A stretch of DNA of 64,000 nt from Belliella filtrata (GTDB lineage Bacteria > Bacteroidota > Bacteroidia > Cytophagales > Cyclobacteriaceae), in NCBI RefSeq assembly GCF_022549775.1, contig NZ_JAKZGP010000004.1, forward strand, positions 1 through 64,000. The letters run 5' to 3'. The translations under genes were made by a program, and so were the position numbers. Below the pieces are notes generated by a model. The model made no database searches and had not been told where the DNA came from. It was given only the letters and a program-made list of their open reading frames with translations. Positions 54,311-63,002 of the stretch are shown one piece after another. Position 1 is the stretch's first letter. The number at the start of each line of letters is the position of its first letter.

Positions 54311-54895
54311 ATGATCGAGACTATCAAAAACTGGGATGAATCGCTGTTCATATATTTGAACAGCATTCATGCCGATTTTTTGGATCCCATTATGTATCTA
54401 CTGACGCAAACATGGCCATGGATTCCATTATACATGTTTCTTTTATATCTTATTATCAAGTCCCACGGAAAATCCTCTTGGTGGCTTTTGATAAGCATAG
54501 GCTTGACCATACTGATTGCCGATCAATTTACTTCAGGATTTATGAAGCCATTCTTTGAGCGACTTCGTCCTTGCCATGATCCAAAATGGGAAGGAATAGT
54601 TCATAATTTTGGTAGATGTGGGGGACAGTTTGGGTTTGCTTCCTCCCATGCCTCCAATAGTTTTGCCATAGCCACATTTATGATTCTAGCTCTAGGCAAT
54701 TATTATCCCAACATCAAATGGTTGATCTTATGGGCAGTGTTCTTCTCCTACACAAGAGTATATCTTGGAGTACATTATCCAGCGGATATCATTGTAGGTG
54801 GATTAGTTGGCGTAGGAGCTGCTTGGATTTCTTATCAAACTGGACAAAAGCTCTACCACCAATTACATTTCAAAAGATCCAATCAAGATTCGTAA
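54311..54895 (+). CDS. PAP2-family membrane phosphatase
   Basis: Integral-membrane phosphatase of the PAP2 superfamily. The three motifs are KPFFERLRP (Lys/Arg), SSHASNSFA (catalytic-region His), and SYTRVYLGVHYPADI (nucleophile His). Several hydrophobic spans surround them. The family includes undecaprenyl pyrophosphate and phosphatidate phosphatases. The 194 residues are compact. Its last 13 bases overlap the convergent riboflavin synthase gene. It is 10 bases downstream of hemF. Confidence 0.9.
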   Translation: MIETIKNWDESLFIYLNSIHADFLDPIMYLLTQTWPWIPLYMFLLYLIIKSHGKSSWWLLISIGLTILIADQFTSGFMKPFFERLRPCHDPKWEGIVHNFGRCGGQFGFASSHASNSFAIATFMILALGNYYPNIKWLILWAVFFSYTRVYLGVHYPADIIVGGLVGVGAAWISYQTGQKLYHQLHFKRSNQDS

Positions 54896-55476
54896 CCCCT
54901 GATGATTCGTTGAATATATTTACCAATCACATCAAACTCTAAATTGACCATATCCCCTATTTTGAGTTGGTGAAAATTAGTAAATTCATAAGTGTATGGA
55001 ATAATCGCAACTGAAAACTGACCATTTTTTGAATTGAAACATGTCAAACTTGTCCCATTGACAGTAATAGAACCTTTTTCAACTGTCACATTCCCTATAG
55101 AAGCATCGAATGAAAAGTCAAAAACCCACGAACCGTCTACTTCAGAAATGTTTTCTACTACACCAGTCTGATCAACATGACCTTGGACGATATGCCCATC
55201 AAACCTTCCATTTGCTGGCATGCATCGCTCTAGGTTCACCTTTTTACCAACGATCCAAGATTGCAAATTGGTTTTTTTCATTGTTTCATCTATCGCTGTG
55301 ACTCGATACATATCTCCTTGTATCGCTACTACAGTAAGACATACTCCATTGTGAGAAACCGATTGGTCGATTTTCAATTCATTTGTGATAGGTGACTGAA
55401 TATCAAAATGAAAATTGGTACCTTCTTGAGTGATTTGTTTGATCTCTCCAAGAGTTTCTACTATTCCTGTGAACAT
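54883..55476 (-). CDS. ribE: Riboflavin synthase, alpha subunit
   Basis: Dismutates two lumazine molecules to riboflavin. The two lumazine-binding repeats are plain: MFTGIVETLGEI starts the first, with SHNGVCLTVVAI near 42, and HIVQGHVDQTGVV near 96 starts the second, with VEKGSITVNGTSLT near 131. Conserved residues such as the Ser and His of these repeats are present. Length 197 is standard. It is a lone minus-strand gene overlapping PAP2. Confidence 0.94.
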   Translation of the reverse strand: MFTGIVETLGEIKQITQEGTNFHFDIQSPITNELKIDQSVSHNGVCLTVVAIQGDMYRVTAIDETMKKTNLQSWIVGKKVNLERCMPANGRFDGHIVQGHVDQTGVVENISEVDGSWVFDFSFDASIGNVTVEKGSITVNGTSLTCFNSKNGQFSVAIIPYTYEFTNFHQLKIGDMVNLEFDVIGKYIQRIIRGYES

Positions 55477-55609
55477 TTGTGATGAAGTTTTATACTTTAA
55501 TAATTCAAAGCTAAACCTAGATTCATGAATTTTGATTCAAATTAAGCCATTTTTAACCTTAACTTAGCACTTTCGAATTAAGTTTCTTAAAATACATTCA
55601 AATCGAAAC

Positions 55610-56275
55610 ATGCTCAGACTTGAGGATACCTACAGGCACAAAGGACAACGCAACGCATTAGTAAACCTACTAAGACAAAAAGGAATCAAAAGCGAGGCAG
55701 TCCTTGAGGCTATCAATACACTTCCTAGACATTTTTTCTTTGACACAGCATTGGACTCTCATGCGTATGAGGACAAAGCATTCCCAATAGGAGAAGGCCA
55801 GACGATTTCCCAACCATTTACAGTAGCTTTTCAATCTGAACTTTTGGATGTAAAACCTGGAGATAAAATTCTCGAAATAGGTACAGGATCAGGCTATCAA
55901 GCCACTATTTTACATTTACTGGGCGGTATAGTGCATAGTATAGAGTATCAAGTCAAGCTATATGAAAAGACCAAAAAGTTCCTTTCTAAGCTTGCTATAC
56001 CCATACACTTCTATCATGGTGATGGTTCGCAAGGCTTGATTGCCCAAGCACCTTATGATAAAATTATCGTCACAGCAGGTGCACCTGTGGTACCAAATGC
56101 CCTCCTTCATCAATTGAAAGTTGGTGGTATCTTGGTAATACCTGTAGGAGATAGGAAAAGCCAGAAAATGATGAAGCTTACAAAAAAAACAGATAAACAA
56201 ATCATTCAAGAAGCCTTTGACAACTTTGCATTTGTTCCTTTGCTAGGAGCTGACGGCTGGAAAATCAGCAGGTGA
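55610..56275 (+). CDS. pcm: Protein-L-isoaspartate O-methyltransferase
   Basis: Repairs isoaspartyl residues in aged proteins using S-adenosylmethionine. SAM-binding motif I is ILEIGTGSGYQATIL near residue 85; the family's PRHFFFD near 45 and IGEGQTISQPFTVAF near 63 are present. The C-terminal segment VGGILVIPVGDR near 182 matches motif III. At 221 residues it is full length. It diverges from the riboflavin synthase gene with no clear TAnnTTTG box in the gap. Confidence 0.93.
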   Translation: MLRLEDTYRHKGQRNALVNLLRQKGIKSEAVLEAINTLPRHFFFDTALDSHAYEDKAFPIGEGQTISQPFTVAFQSELLDVKPGDKILEIGTGSGYQATILHLLGGIVHSIEYQVKLYEKTKKFLSKLAIPIHFYHGDGSQGLIAQAPYDKIIVTAGAPVVPNALLHQLKVGGILVIPVGDRKSQKMMKLTKKTDKQIIQEAFDNFAFVPLLGADGWKISR

Positions 56276-56332
56276 ATCAATATATTATTTTGATTTACCA
56301 ATAAATAAAATAATTCATAAACTTAAATTTTG

Positions 56333-56340
56333 TATTTTTG
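56333..56340 (+). promoter_or_regulatory. Candidate -7 promoter box of the thioesterase gene
   Basis: TATTTTTG fits TAnnTTTG and ends 15 bases before the ATG at 56356, so the 5' leader would be very short. A -33 TTG at the usual distance is not seen. Confidence 0.4.
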
Positions 56341-56355
56341 TAAAAAACAATCTTT

Positions 56356-56883
56356 ATGACAAGAAAAAAACTCGCCCAACAATCAGAAGTAATCATGACC
56401 GAAATGGTCTTACCCAATGATACTAACACCCTTAACAATCTCATGGGGGGTAAATTAATGCATTGGATGGATATCGTGGCTGCAATAGCCGCACAAAAAC
56501 ACTCCAATAGAATCGTCGTAACAGCAGCTGCTGATAGCATTTCTTTTAAACACCCTATCGCCCTGGGGAATGTAGTCACTTTAAAAGCCAAAGTAACTCG
56601 CGCTTTCAATTCTTCAATGGAAGTTTTTATTGAAGTCTTTGCTGAAGATATTCCTGCAAACAAAAAAATCACCACGCACAGAGCCTTTTTCACTTTTGTT
56701 GCTGTAGATCAAGGAGGTCGTCCTATAGAAGTCCCAGAAGTAGAGCCTGTCTCAGCGGAAGAAATAGAACTATTTGAAGGAGCATTAAGAAGAAGACAAT
56801 TGAGGTTGGTTTTAGCAAAAAGAATGGATCCAAAAGATGCTGTTGAATTAAAATCGATCTTCGAAACTGAAGACAAATCATAA
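56356..56883 (+). CDS. Acyl-CoA thioesterase, hotdog fold (YciA-like)
   Basis: Hydrolyses acyl-CoA esters. The hotdog helix segment NLMGGKLMHWMDIVAAIAAQ is near residue 29, with the Asp at the catalytic position, followed by the strands SISFKHPIALGNVVTLKAKV (residues about 60-80) and AFFTFVAVDQGGRPIEVP. The C-terminal extension after about 140 is helical and charged. Length 175. It could serve fatty acid or amino-acid-derived CoA esters. A possible transcript includes the hypothetical gene at 56961, 77 bases downstream. Confidence 0.88.
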   Translation: MTRKKLAQQSEVIMTEMVLPNDTNTLNNLMGGKLMHWMDIVAAIAAQKHSNRIVVTAAADSISFKHPIALGNVVTLKAKVTRAFNSSMEVFIEVFAEDIPANKKITTHRAFFTFVAVDQGGRPIEVPEVEPVSAEEIELFEGALRRRQLRLVLAKRMDPKDAVELKSIFETEDKS

Positions 56884-56960
56884 AACTCACTAGACAATTG
56901 AAGGATATTGCTTAGCTTAGATCTTTGGAAAATGTTTAAGCTAATTGCTATCCGATTTCA

Positions 56961-57491
56961 ATGGAAAATTTAAACTTAAAGCATCTCAGTCTATTTCTCG
57001 ACGACAATGTGGTATTGGTAAAGGAGGAGGTTCCTAAGCTAATTTCCAATCTGATCAATGCCACTTTAGGTGAAGAGTTCACTGAAGTAGAGATTGATGC
57101 TGACTCTAATGCCTTGATTTTTGAAGGAAATTACGAGAAAGCCATCATGATCATCTATCAAGGAAGTCACCTTGAACCTGAGCTGAGGGAGTTTTTATTC
57201 AAGATCTTAGGCGCTGTGGGTTGTTCATTAAAAGATATTGCATTAGCTGCCTCAGAGTCTGTCGAAGAAGTAAGTCCTGAAAGCATTGATGCATTAAATC
57301 CCAACAAAATTTTGGTTTTTGGAAAACTGAACCATACCATTTCAAAATTAAAGCAAAATACTTACGAAATCTTCAATGTAGATGGCGTAGAGTATTTGTT
57401 TGCAGATGACCTCAAAGATGTCAATAGCAACGTAAACATGAAAAAATCACTTTGGACTGCACTTCAGGTGCTTTTTGGAATCAAATCATAA
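56961..57491 (+). CDS. Conserved protein of unknown function
   Basis: A 176-residue acidic cytoplasmic protein with no named family that I recognise. It has ALNPNKILVFGKLN near residue 112 and a VNMKKSLWTALQVLFG end; the order of a NKIxxFG strand, a middle LFADDL stretch and an LW-x-ALQ tail resembles, in a remote way, the DNA polymerase III psi subunit (HolD), which is speculation. It lies between the thioesterase and a DUF3817 gene (12 bases away) on the same strand. Confidence 0.6.
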   Translation: MENLNLKHLSLFLDDNVVLVKEEVPKLISNLINATLGEEFTEVEIDADSNALIFEGNYEKAIMIIYQGSHLEPELREFLFKILGAVGCSLKDIALAASESVEEVSPESIDALNPNKILVFGKLNHTISKLKQNTYEIFNVDGVEYLFADDLKDVNSNVNMKKSLWTALQVLFGIKS

Positions 57492-57503
57492 ATATATCAG
57501 ACA

Positions 57504-57827
57504 ATGCAATATACTGCAGCACAAACAAAATGGCTCAAAAGATTTAGAAAAATTAGTATTGCAGAAGGTCTATCATTCTTAGTTCTTCTCTTTATAGCCA
57601 TGCCTTTAAAATATATTTTTGACCTTCCCATGGCTGTGAAAATTGTAGGGTGGGTGCATGGTTTATTATTCGTAATTTATATTTATGTAATATTCCCTAC
57701 AGCTAAAAAGCTGGATTGGTCCTTTGGAAAAACTCTTTTCGGGCTAATTGCTTCTGTATTACCATTTGGTCCATTTATATTTGACCGTAACCTAAAGAAA
57801 AAGGAAAAAGAAGTAATTGCATCCTAA
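57504..57827 (+). CDS. DUF3817-family membrane protein
   Basis: A 107-residue protein with three or four hydrophobic spans. FRKISIAEGLSFLVLLFIAM near residue 14 and the KIVGWVHGLLFVIYIYVIFP segment near 45 (Gly-Trp-x-His) are the DUF3817 landmarks, and VLPFGPFIFDRNL near the end completes the pattern. Function is unknown. It is 12 bases after the hypothetical gene and 27 bases before the kinase-like gene, suggesting a short operon. Confidence 0.85.
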   Translation: MQYTAAQTKWLKRFRKISIAEGLSFLVLLFIAMPLKYIFDLPMAVKIVGWVHGLLFVIYIYVIFPTAKKLDWSFGKTLFGLIASVLPFGPFIFDRNLKKKEKEVIAS

Positions 57828-57854
57828 TGCATTTTTAACATAAATAAATCAGCT

Positions 57855-58883
57855 ATGGCATTGATCAGTAAAAAAAAGATTGTCTTTACCATCAGCAGTA
57901 ATTTGAGAGAATACCTATTCAACTATGGAAGAGAAGTAGACTTCCCTATTCACTACAAAGATTTACTAAGATACAGCAGCTCGATACCTCTTTATGATTC
58001 TAGAGGAAATGACACACTCTGGGAGACTGTTTTTTTCAACGAATCAGATCGTGAGGAAATCCACTATAGCATCAAAAAAATCTACGCCCTACTAAAAGCA
58101 GAAGGTGATATATCAGTAATGAAACACCTCTATGTAGACCGAATAGATTTGTGTGTTTATGGAAACACTCAACCTTTTAGAGTGAGAATAGTAAACAGAA
58201 TCAATGATAATTTTGATTATTTCTATGTCAAAAATGCAGATGCATCGAGGGTTTATGGACTAGAACTGGAGCACCTACTCTCTCCCAATAGAATTTCTTA
58301 TCTGGTACATGAAAACACGCTTATAGAAGAGCATATCGCTGGAATACCAGGAGAGATGTTTATGAAACATCATATACATGATCATACTGTAAACCCTATT
58401 CGTCTTGCAAAAGAGTTTGTCAAGTTTAATGAAAGGTGTTTTGTGAGGCTTTTAGGAGATATGCACTCATCAAACTTTGTGATAGATGTCACGCCTGATT
58501 TTGAAGAGACACACTACAGGATCAGGGCTATTGATTTTGATCAACAGTCCTATGAAGGAAAAAAATCAATCTATCTACCCCAATATTTCAAAGAAAACAA
58601 TGCACTCATCCAATTAGGAATCAAGCACATCACCACTGAGTCAATGATTCAATACCAGCGAGAAGAACGTGCTTTGATTGCAAATAGACTCAAATCTTCC
58701 CCAAAAGAGATAGAAGATATTTTGCAAAGCATGGAAAAAGATCGAATTTCCAAGCCAGAAAATATTGAGTCCCTTAAAAATGATCTGGCAAAACATTACA
58801 AGTATGCTAAGTTTCTAAAATGCACCAATATGGGGTCTATATTAAGAGAAAGTTTAGAGCAAGTATTGATAAAAAAGGATTGA
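57855..58883 (+). CDS. Kinase-like-fold protein of unknown substrate
   Basis: No named family recognised, but the core of protein-kinase/aminoglycoside-phosphotransferase-like enzymes can be read in order: FYVKNADASRVYGLELEH with Lys126 and a Glu at 137 or 139 (ATP Lys and helix C Glu), EEHIAGIPGEMF as hinge, LLGDMHSSNFVI (201-207 GDMHSSN) as catalytic loop with Asp202, and RAIDFDQQ (226-229 IDFD) as metal-binding segment. The N-terminal 90 residues and the C-terminal helices have no match that I know. The likely activity is phosphorylation, substrate unknown. Confidence 0.65.
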   Translation: MALISKKKIVFTISSNLREYLFNYGREVDFPIHYKDLLRYSSSIPLYDSRGNDTLWETVFFNESDREEIHYSIKKIYALLKAEGDISVMKHLYVDRIDLCVYGNTQPFRVRIVNRINDNFDYFYVKNADASRVYGLELEHLLSPNRISYLVHENTLIEEHIAGIPGEMFMKHHIHDHTVNPIRLAKEFVKFNERCFVRLLGDMHSSNFVIDVTPDFEETHYRIRAIDFDQQSYEGKKSIYLPQYFKENNALIQLGIKHITTESMIQYQREERALIANRLKSSPKEIEDILQSMEKDRISKPENIESLKNDLAKHYKYAKFLKCTNMGSILRESLEQVLIKKD

Positions 58884-59066
58884 GAAATAGCATATCTAGT
58901 CTCCAAAAATCATTGCTCAGTAAAAATGGTGGACGTAAGTTCAGTACTGATTAACACTGAATACTATCATTTTGACTTTTTACGACTTTCCAGAATTTAC
59001 AAAAAAGAAGCTGTTTCCTTAAAGATTGAAATTCTTTCCATAAAATACTATTGATCAGAGAATAAA

Positions 59067-59101
59067 AAAAGCCAACAGTTTAAAAGTTACTGTTGGCTTT
59101 T
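59067..59101. terminator. Bidirectional terminator
   Basis: AAAAGCCAACAGT and ACTGTTGGCTTTT pair perfectly around a 9-base loop, with A-run and T-run flanks. It separates the convergent kinase-like gene and the LRR operon and can end both. The 235-base gap to either side holds nothing else clear. Confidence 0.9.
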
Positions 59102-59118
59102 GAATATTTATAGGTTCT

Positions 59119-61575
59119 TTAATAGTACCTCACATCGCAGTCAGGGTTAAGCTTTTTGAAATTGTCTACTGCTCTTTTCTTGATCCTAGTATTGAAACAA
59201 ATCAGCTTACTTAGGCTTGTAAGTCCTTGTACTGGCTTGAGTGATTTTACATTTGTGCTAGCAATATCAAGCTCTTGAAGTTCGTGGAGTTGATCTAGGC
59301 CTCTTAGGTTCTTTACATTAGTACCAGGAATCAGTAAAGTATTCAAGCTCCTCAAAGAAGATAATGGTCTGAGATCTGATATACCCGTATTAGACAAGTT
59401 AAGATAACTAAGATTTACCAAATTTGATAATACTGAAAGGTCAGCTATTGGAGCCTGATTGATCGTAAGTGATTCCAAATGCTTTAAATCATTCAAGGCA
59501 TTATAATCCATAGCAGGCACATCGGAAATCTTCAATTCTTTAAGATTTACGAAACCTGTCAAATGATCAAAGCTAGACACTGAAACCTTCTCAACTTCAA
59601 AGGTAGCTGATGATGTCCATTCGTGTAATTCTTCTGAATTTGGATCTGAATCAGCATCAAAATTATTCTTTACTAAACTCTTCCAAGTATCGTCCAAACG
59701 ATCCCACCATTGCTGAACTTCTTCAGTCCTGTAAATCAACGTCAATTTAGGGTTGGAAGTCAACAAAGGAACTACATCTTCTCTATCAACTGGTGAATTA
59801 TCTACATTAAGGTATTTTAAGTTCTTCAACTGCGTCAAAGGACCAATTTCAACTACTTTAGTGTTTCTAAAATCAAGAATTTCTAAATTTGATAAGTTGG
59901 TTAGTGGTTGAAGAGAAGTTATACCAGTATTTCTTCCAGTGATTTTAACCAAAGTTTTGATATCAGATAACGGCGTTAAGTCTGTAATCTCGGTATCATC
60001 AAAAGCCAGAAAGTTGATTTTCTTAAACTTCAAAACTGGACCGAGGTTGAGCACTTCACTTCTAGAAATATCTAAAGAGTCCATAGCCACTAAGGTGGAT
60101 AGATCTTCTGCATTGATTTTTGACCTAGAAAGTCTTGGGTTAATTTTTTCAAACACTGCTCTCCAAGGTTGAGACAATCCATCCCACCAAGTTTGTAAAT
60201 TTTCTACATGGTGAATAAGAAGAATATTCCTATTCCTACGAACAAACTCATCAGCCACCCACTCTTCTATTCTAGTCCTATCGGCATAGATTCTTTTGAG
60301 CGAAGGTAATCCATCAAGGGCATTGATATCTGAAATTTCAGTCTGATCTATATTGACTGTATTTAAATTCTTCAACCCTTTCAAAGGCGTCAAATCAACA
60401 ATATTAGTTTCTTTCAGGTTAATGGATTCTAGACTTTCTAAGTTTGAAAGTGCTTCAAAGTTGATCAAGTAATTTGAGCTGATATCAAGTGTTTTCAATT
60501 TATCCAACTCCTGAACATTCTCCAGATTATTGAATCCACTTCCTTTTAATTCCAAGCTTCTCAATGAACTAAATGAATTTAAAACTCCAAAGCTCATGAT
60601 TGGAGTATTTTCGGCTTTCAGAGAAGAAAGCGCCTTAAGATTTCCTAATTCACTGATATCTTCTATTTGCGTATTGGAAATATCAAGATGAGTCAATCTA
60701 TCTGAATATTTTATAAACTGAATATCTTTAGTTGGAGTGTTAGAAATATTCAAAGATGTCAAGAAGGTAACATTGCTAATAGGATTCAACTCTTGTATCT
60801 GCGTGTTACTAATATCTAGGTGACGAATCTCTCTTAAAGCCTCGATTGGCTCTAGATCCATGACATATTGATTTCCAGAGAGATTGATAGAATCTATATT
60901 ACTAACTTTGTAAAGGTGATCAAGGGTAATGGAATCTTGCTCAGAAACTCCAATTTTGTTTCTAAAATAACTCTCCCAAGTATATGAAAGTCTGCTCCAC
61001 CATTCTTGCAATTCTTCATCACGGCTCAACTTTGTAGTGTAAATGCTCGCAATTTTGAGTTCATTAGATTTTTTATCTACATTCACTTCTACAAATCTTT
61101 CCTTTGTATTGGTGATTTTTTCCTTATTAAGCCCCGTAGCAGTAAGCGTCCTATCCATAGATACGATGAAAGAAAGCTCTCCATTATCTCTAAGGAAAGG
61201 CTTAACTTCTCTTACTTTAAATTTGAATGAAGCATCGTTAAAGAAGAATTCTATGTCTTTCAAATAAGCTGTAATGTCTTTGTTGGTAATCACTTTACGA
61301 TCCAGTAACAAGTCATCTTCTACTTGTACAAGGTGATCTCTGAAGATTTTCTTGTAGCTCTCGCGAATGATCACGTCTTTATCTCTTGCAGGTGTATCTT
61401 TACTACCTACTGTATTGAAAAAGTACTCTAAAAAAGTTACCTGATCTTCAACTTTTTGGCTAAGATCTTTGATTTCTTGCTTAGAGTAATCCCCTATCGC
61501 TTGCTGTGCTTTTGTGACTAGACTATTCACAAACATCAAAGCGATAAAAATAAATGGTATTTTATTTTTGGTCAT
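59119..61575 (-). CDS. Exported leucine-rich-repeat protein with three WW-x2-L modules
   Basis: The signal peptide ends near residue 24. Residues 25-185 form a small domain with a VGSKDT motif that resembles the products of the two genes before it. From there on, three blocks of leucine-rich repeats of the LxxLxxLxxLxISNTxI type alternate with a short module: QEWWSRLSYTWESYF (192-193), QTWWDGLSQPWRAVF (463-464) and QQWWDRLDDTWKSLV (623-624), each preceded by a short LIY-like strand. LRRs such as LRHLDISNTQI and YLNLSNTGISDL are of the internalin-like short class. No anchor is visible. Function unknown; binding of protein or sugar ligands is the usual role of such folds. Last gene of a four-gene operon. 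Confidence 0.88.
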   Translation of the reverse strand: MTKNKIPFIFIALMFVNSLVTKAQQAIGDYSKQEIKDLSQKVEDQVTFLEYFFNTVGSKDTPARDKDVIIRESYKKIFRDHLVQVEDDLLLDRKVITNKDITAYLKDIEFFFNDASFKFKVREVKPFLRDNGELSFIVSMDRTLTATGLNKEKITNTKERFVEVNVDKKSNELKIASIYTTKLSRDEELQEWWSRLSYTWESYFRNKIGVSEQDSITLDHLYKVSNIDSINLSGNQYVMDLEPIEALREIRHLDISNTQIQELNPISNVTFLTSLNISNTPTKDIQFIKYSDRLTHLDISNTQIEDISELGNLKALSSLKAENTPIMSFGVLNSFSSLRSLELKGSGFNNLENVQELDKLKTLDISSNYLINFEALSNLESLESINLKETNIVDLTPLKGLKNLNTVNIDQTEISDINALDGLPSLKRIYADRTRIEEWVADEFVRRNRNILLIHHVENLQTWWDGLSQPWRAVFEKINPRLSRSKINAEDLSTLVAMDSLDISRSEVLNLGPVLKFKKINFLAFDDTEITDLTPLSDIKTLVKITGRNTGITSLQPLTNLSNLEILDFRNTKVVEIGPLTQLKNLKYLNVDNSPVDREDVVPLLTSNPKLTLIYRTEEVQQWWDRLDDTWKSLVKNNFDADSDPNSEELHEWTSSATFEVEKVSVSSFDHLTGFVNLKELKISDVPAMDYNALNDLKHLESLTINQAPIADLSVLSNLVNLSYLNLSNTGISDLRPLSSLRSLNTLLIPGTNVKNLRGLDQLHELQELDIASTNVKSLKPVQGLTSLSKLICFNTRIKKRAVDNFKKLNPDCDVRYY

Positions 61576-62401
61576 AAATATATCTTTGAACTACATCCTT
61601 TTCTCCTGGCTTTAGTTTGATCAAGTTACTGATCAACCAACCGGTATTGAATCCTGGTCTATTGAATTGATTTACTTCAAAATACCAATTGTCAATCTGG
61701 AAGAAATGAAATTTGACATCCAATACGTTATCAAATTTCAAATTCCCGTTTTTGATTTCATACAAAAACAATGTCAAATAATCAGGCTCATACTCTTTTG
61801 GTGTATAAGCTTCAGGTAATTTATTATCTTGAAATGCCTTTCGAAGGTTCATAAACCCTATCTCATGGCTCATGGGATGAAGAAAACTTTTCTGATCTCC
61901 TTCAGGCTTTTTAAACAAATTTTTAAAAGGTGTAAAATTAACCTTATCTACGACCCATTCATACCCAAGACCTTCTGGCTGAAGCTTCATGAATAGGGTT
62001 ACATTTTCTTTTTTCCCTTTATAAATAAAGGTTGTCTCAACTTCGGAAAACCATTCTCCTCGGTGAAAAGCCAAATATTGAGGCAAATTTTCAGACAATA
62101 CTTCTTTCATAAAGTCAGCCTTCAATTGACCATCCACACTTGAAGTTTCATTGTCAAATAGAATACTGATGAATTTGCCTCGCAAAGTTCTGTCCCTGTA
62201 TTCTGAATCGGTATCATAATACCTTTTGGATCCATCTGCACTTTCCTCCCCATTGAATCTTCTAAAAAATTGATTCACTTGTTTGGTAGAAGAAGCGAAC
62301 CTTCCATCATCTTGAGGGGAACCGGGGCTGTATAATCCTTGCCCCGATGCCAACTCAAATGATGAAATAATTAATATGATAATTATTGTCAGTTTTCTCA
62401 T
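61562..62401 (-). CDS. Exported protein of the LRR operon, unknown function
   Basis: The signal peptide ends near residue 20 (LASGQ). The 259-residue mature protein is beta-rich with many aromatic residues. Its first part (QVNQFFRRFNGEE) matches the start of the small domain found in the neighbouring genes, and the central GLGYEWVVDKVNFTPFKNLF stretch is distinctive. No known motif is seen. It overlaps the LRR gene by 14 bases and its start overlaps the upstream gene by 4, so the three are translated together. Confidence 0.75.
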   Translation of the reverse strand: MRKLTIIIILIISSFELASGQGLYSPGSPQDDGRFASSTKQVNQFFRRFNGEESADGSKRYYDTDSEYRDRTLRGKFISILFDNETSSVDGQLKADFMKEVLSENLPQYLAFHRGEWFSEVETTFIYKGKKENVTLFMKLQPEGLGYEWVVDKVNFTPFKNLFKKPEGDQKSFLHPMSHEIGFMNLRKAFQDNKLPEAYTPKEYEPDYLTLFLYEIKNGNLKFDNVLDVKFHFFQIDNWYFEVNQFNRPGFNTGWLISNLIKLKPGEKDVVQRYIYDQK

Positions 62402-62976
62402 GCTGAAGTTTCAGTCACTCTAATATCGCCAAGCATCACATCCCAGAATTCGATTGTTCTACCTGCTATTTGAGTTTGTTTTTTCTCCACGTAGATTGTA
62501 ATATCTTTCTTCGTAGTATCCCTGTAATTAAGACCACTTTCAAGTGAAGTACCTTCAAATCTTTGATAAACAGTCACAACACCTACGTATCTTCCATCAG
62601 GCTGTCTTTCAAGATCAGAAATATAATGGATATCATACCATGTGATGTTTACTCTATCATAGTTCAATGCCATCAATCTTTCAAAGTATCTTCTTACTTT
62701 ATAGTAAGCAATTTCTTTTCTATTCAAAGATGAAACACCCATCTCTGCATCTGGAGCAAATAGCTCCTCTGCTCTGTCCATTACCCTGTTTGCTTCAGAA
62801 AACTGTGTTTCTTTGCTTCCGATAATAGAGATGTATTTACTCAAATCTTTTACTTTTTCTAATGCCAAAGAATCAATGGCTTGCTTTCTTGCTGGACTTA
62901 TAGTCTCTGACTGAGCCATTGAAACCGAAGCTCCTGCCAAAAACAAGAATAGGAATAGAGAAATGTATTTTTTCAT
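62398..62976 (-). CDS. Exported small-domain protein of the LRR operon
   Basis: The signal peptide ends near residue 21 (VSMAQ). The rest is one domain of about 150 residues: LSKYISIIGSKET, then EIAYYKVRRYFERLM, then RYVGVVTVYQRFEG, with a final IEFWDVMLGDIRV strand. The order of a KDLS.Y helix, IGSK turn, helical stretch and a four-strand end is the same as in the N-terminal domain of the LRR protein and the C-terminal domain of the lipoprotein gene, so all look like copies of one domain (perhaps NTF2-like). Second gene of the operon. Confidence 0.75.
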   Translation of the reverse strand: MKKYISLFLFLFLAGASVSMAQSETISPARKQAIDSLALEKVKDLSKYISIIGSKETQFSEANRVMDRAEELFAPDAEMGVSSLNRKEIAYYKVRRYFERLMALNYDRVNITWYDIHYISDLERQPDGRYVGVVTVYQRFEGTSLESGLNYRDTTKKDITIYVEKKQTQIAGRTIEFWDVMLGDIRVTETSA

Positions 62977-63002
62977 GATTAAAATATTGTCTTTAATGAT
63001 AA

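Noticed and set aside
58884-59066. Possible tRNA or small RNA in the gap after the kinase-like gene
   Set aside because: No cloverleaf, no conserved T-loop sequence and no other structure besides the terminator at 59067 was found.
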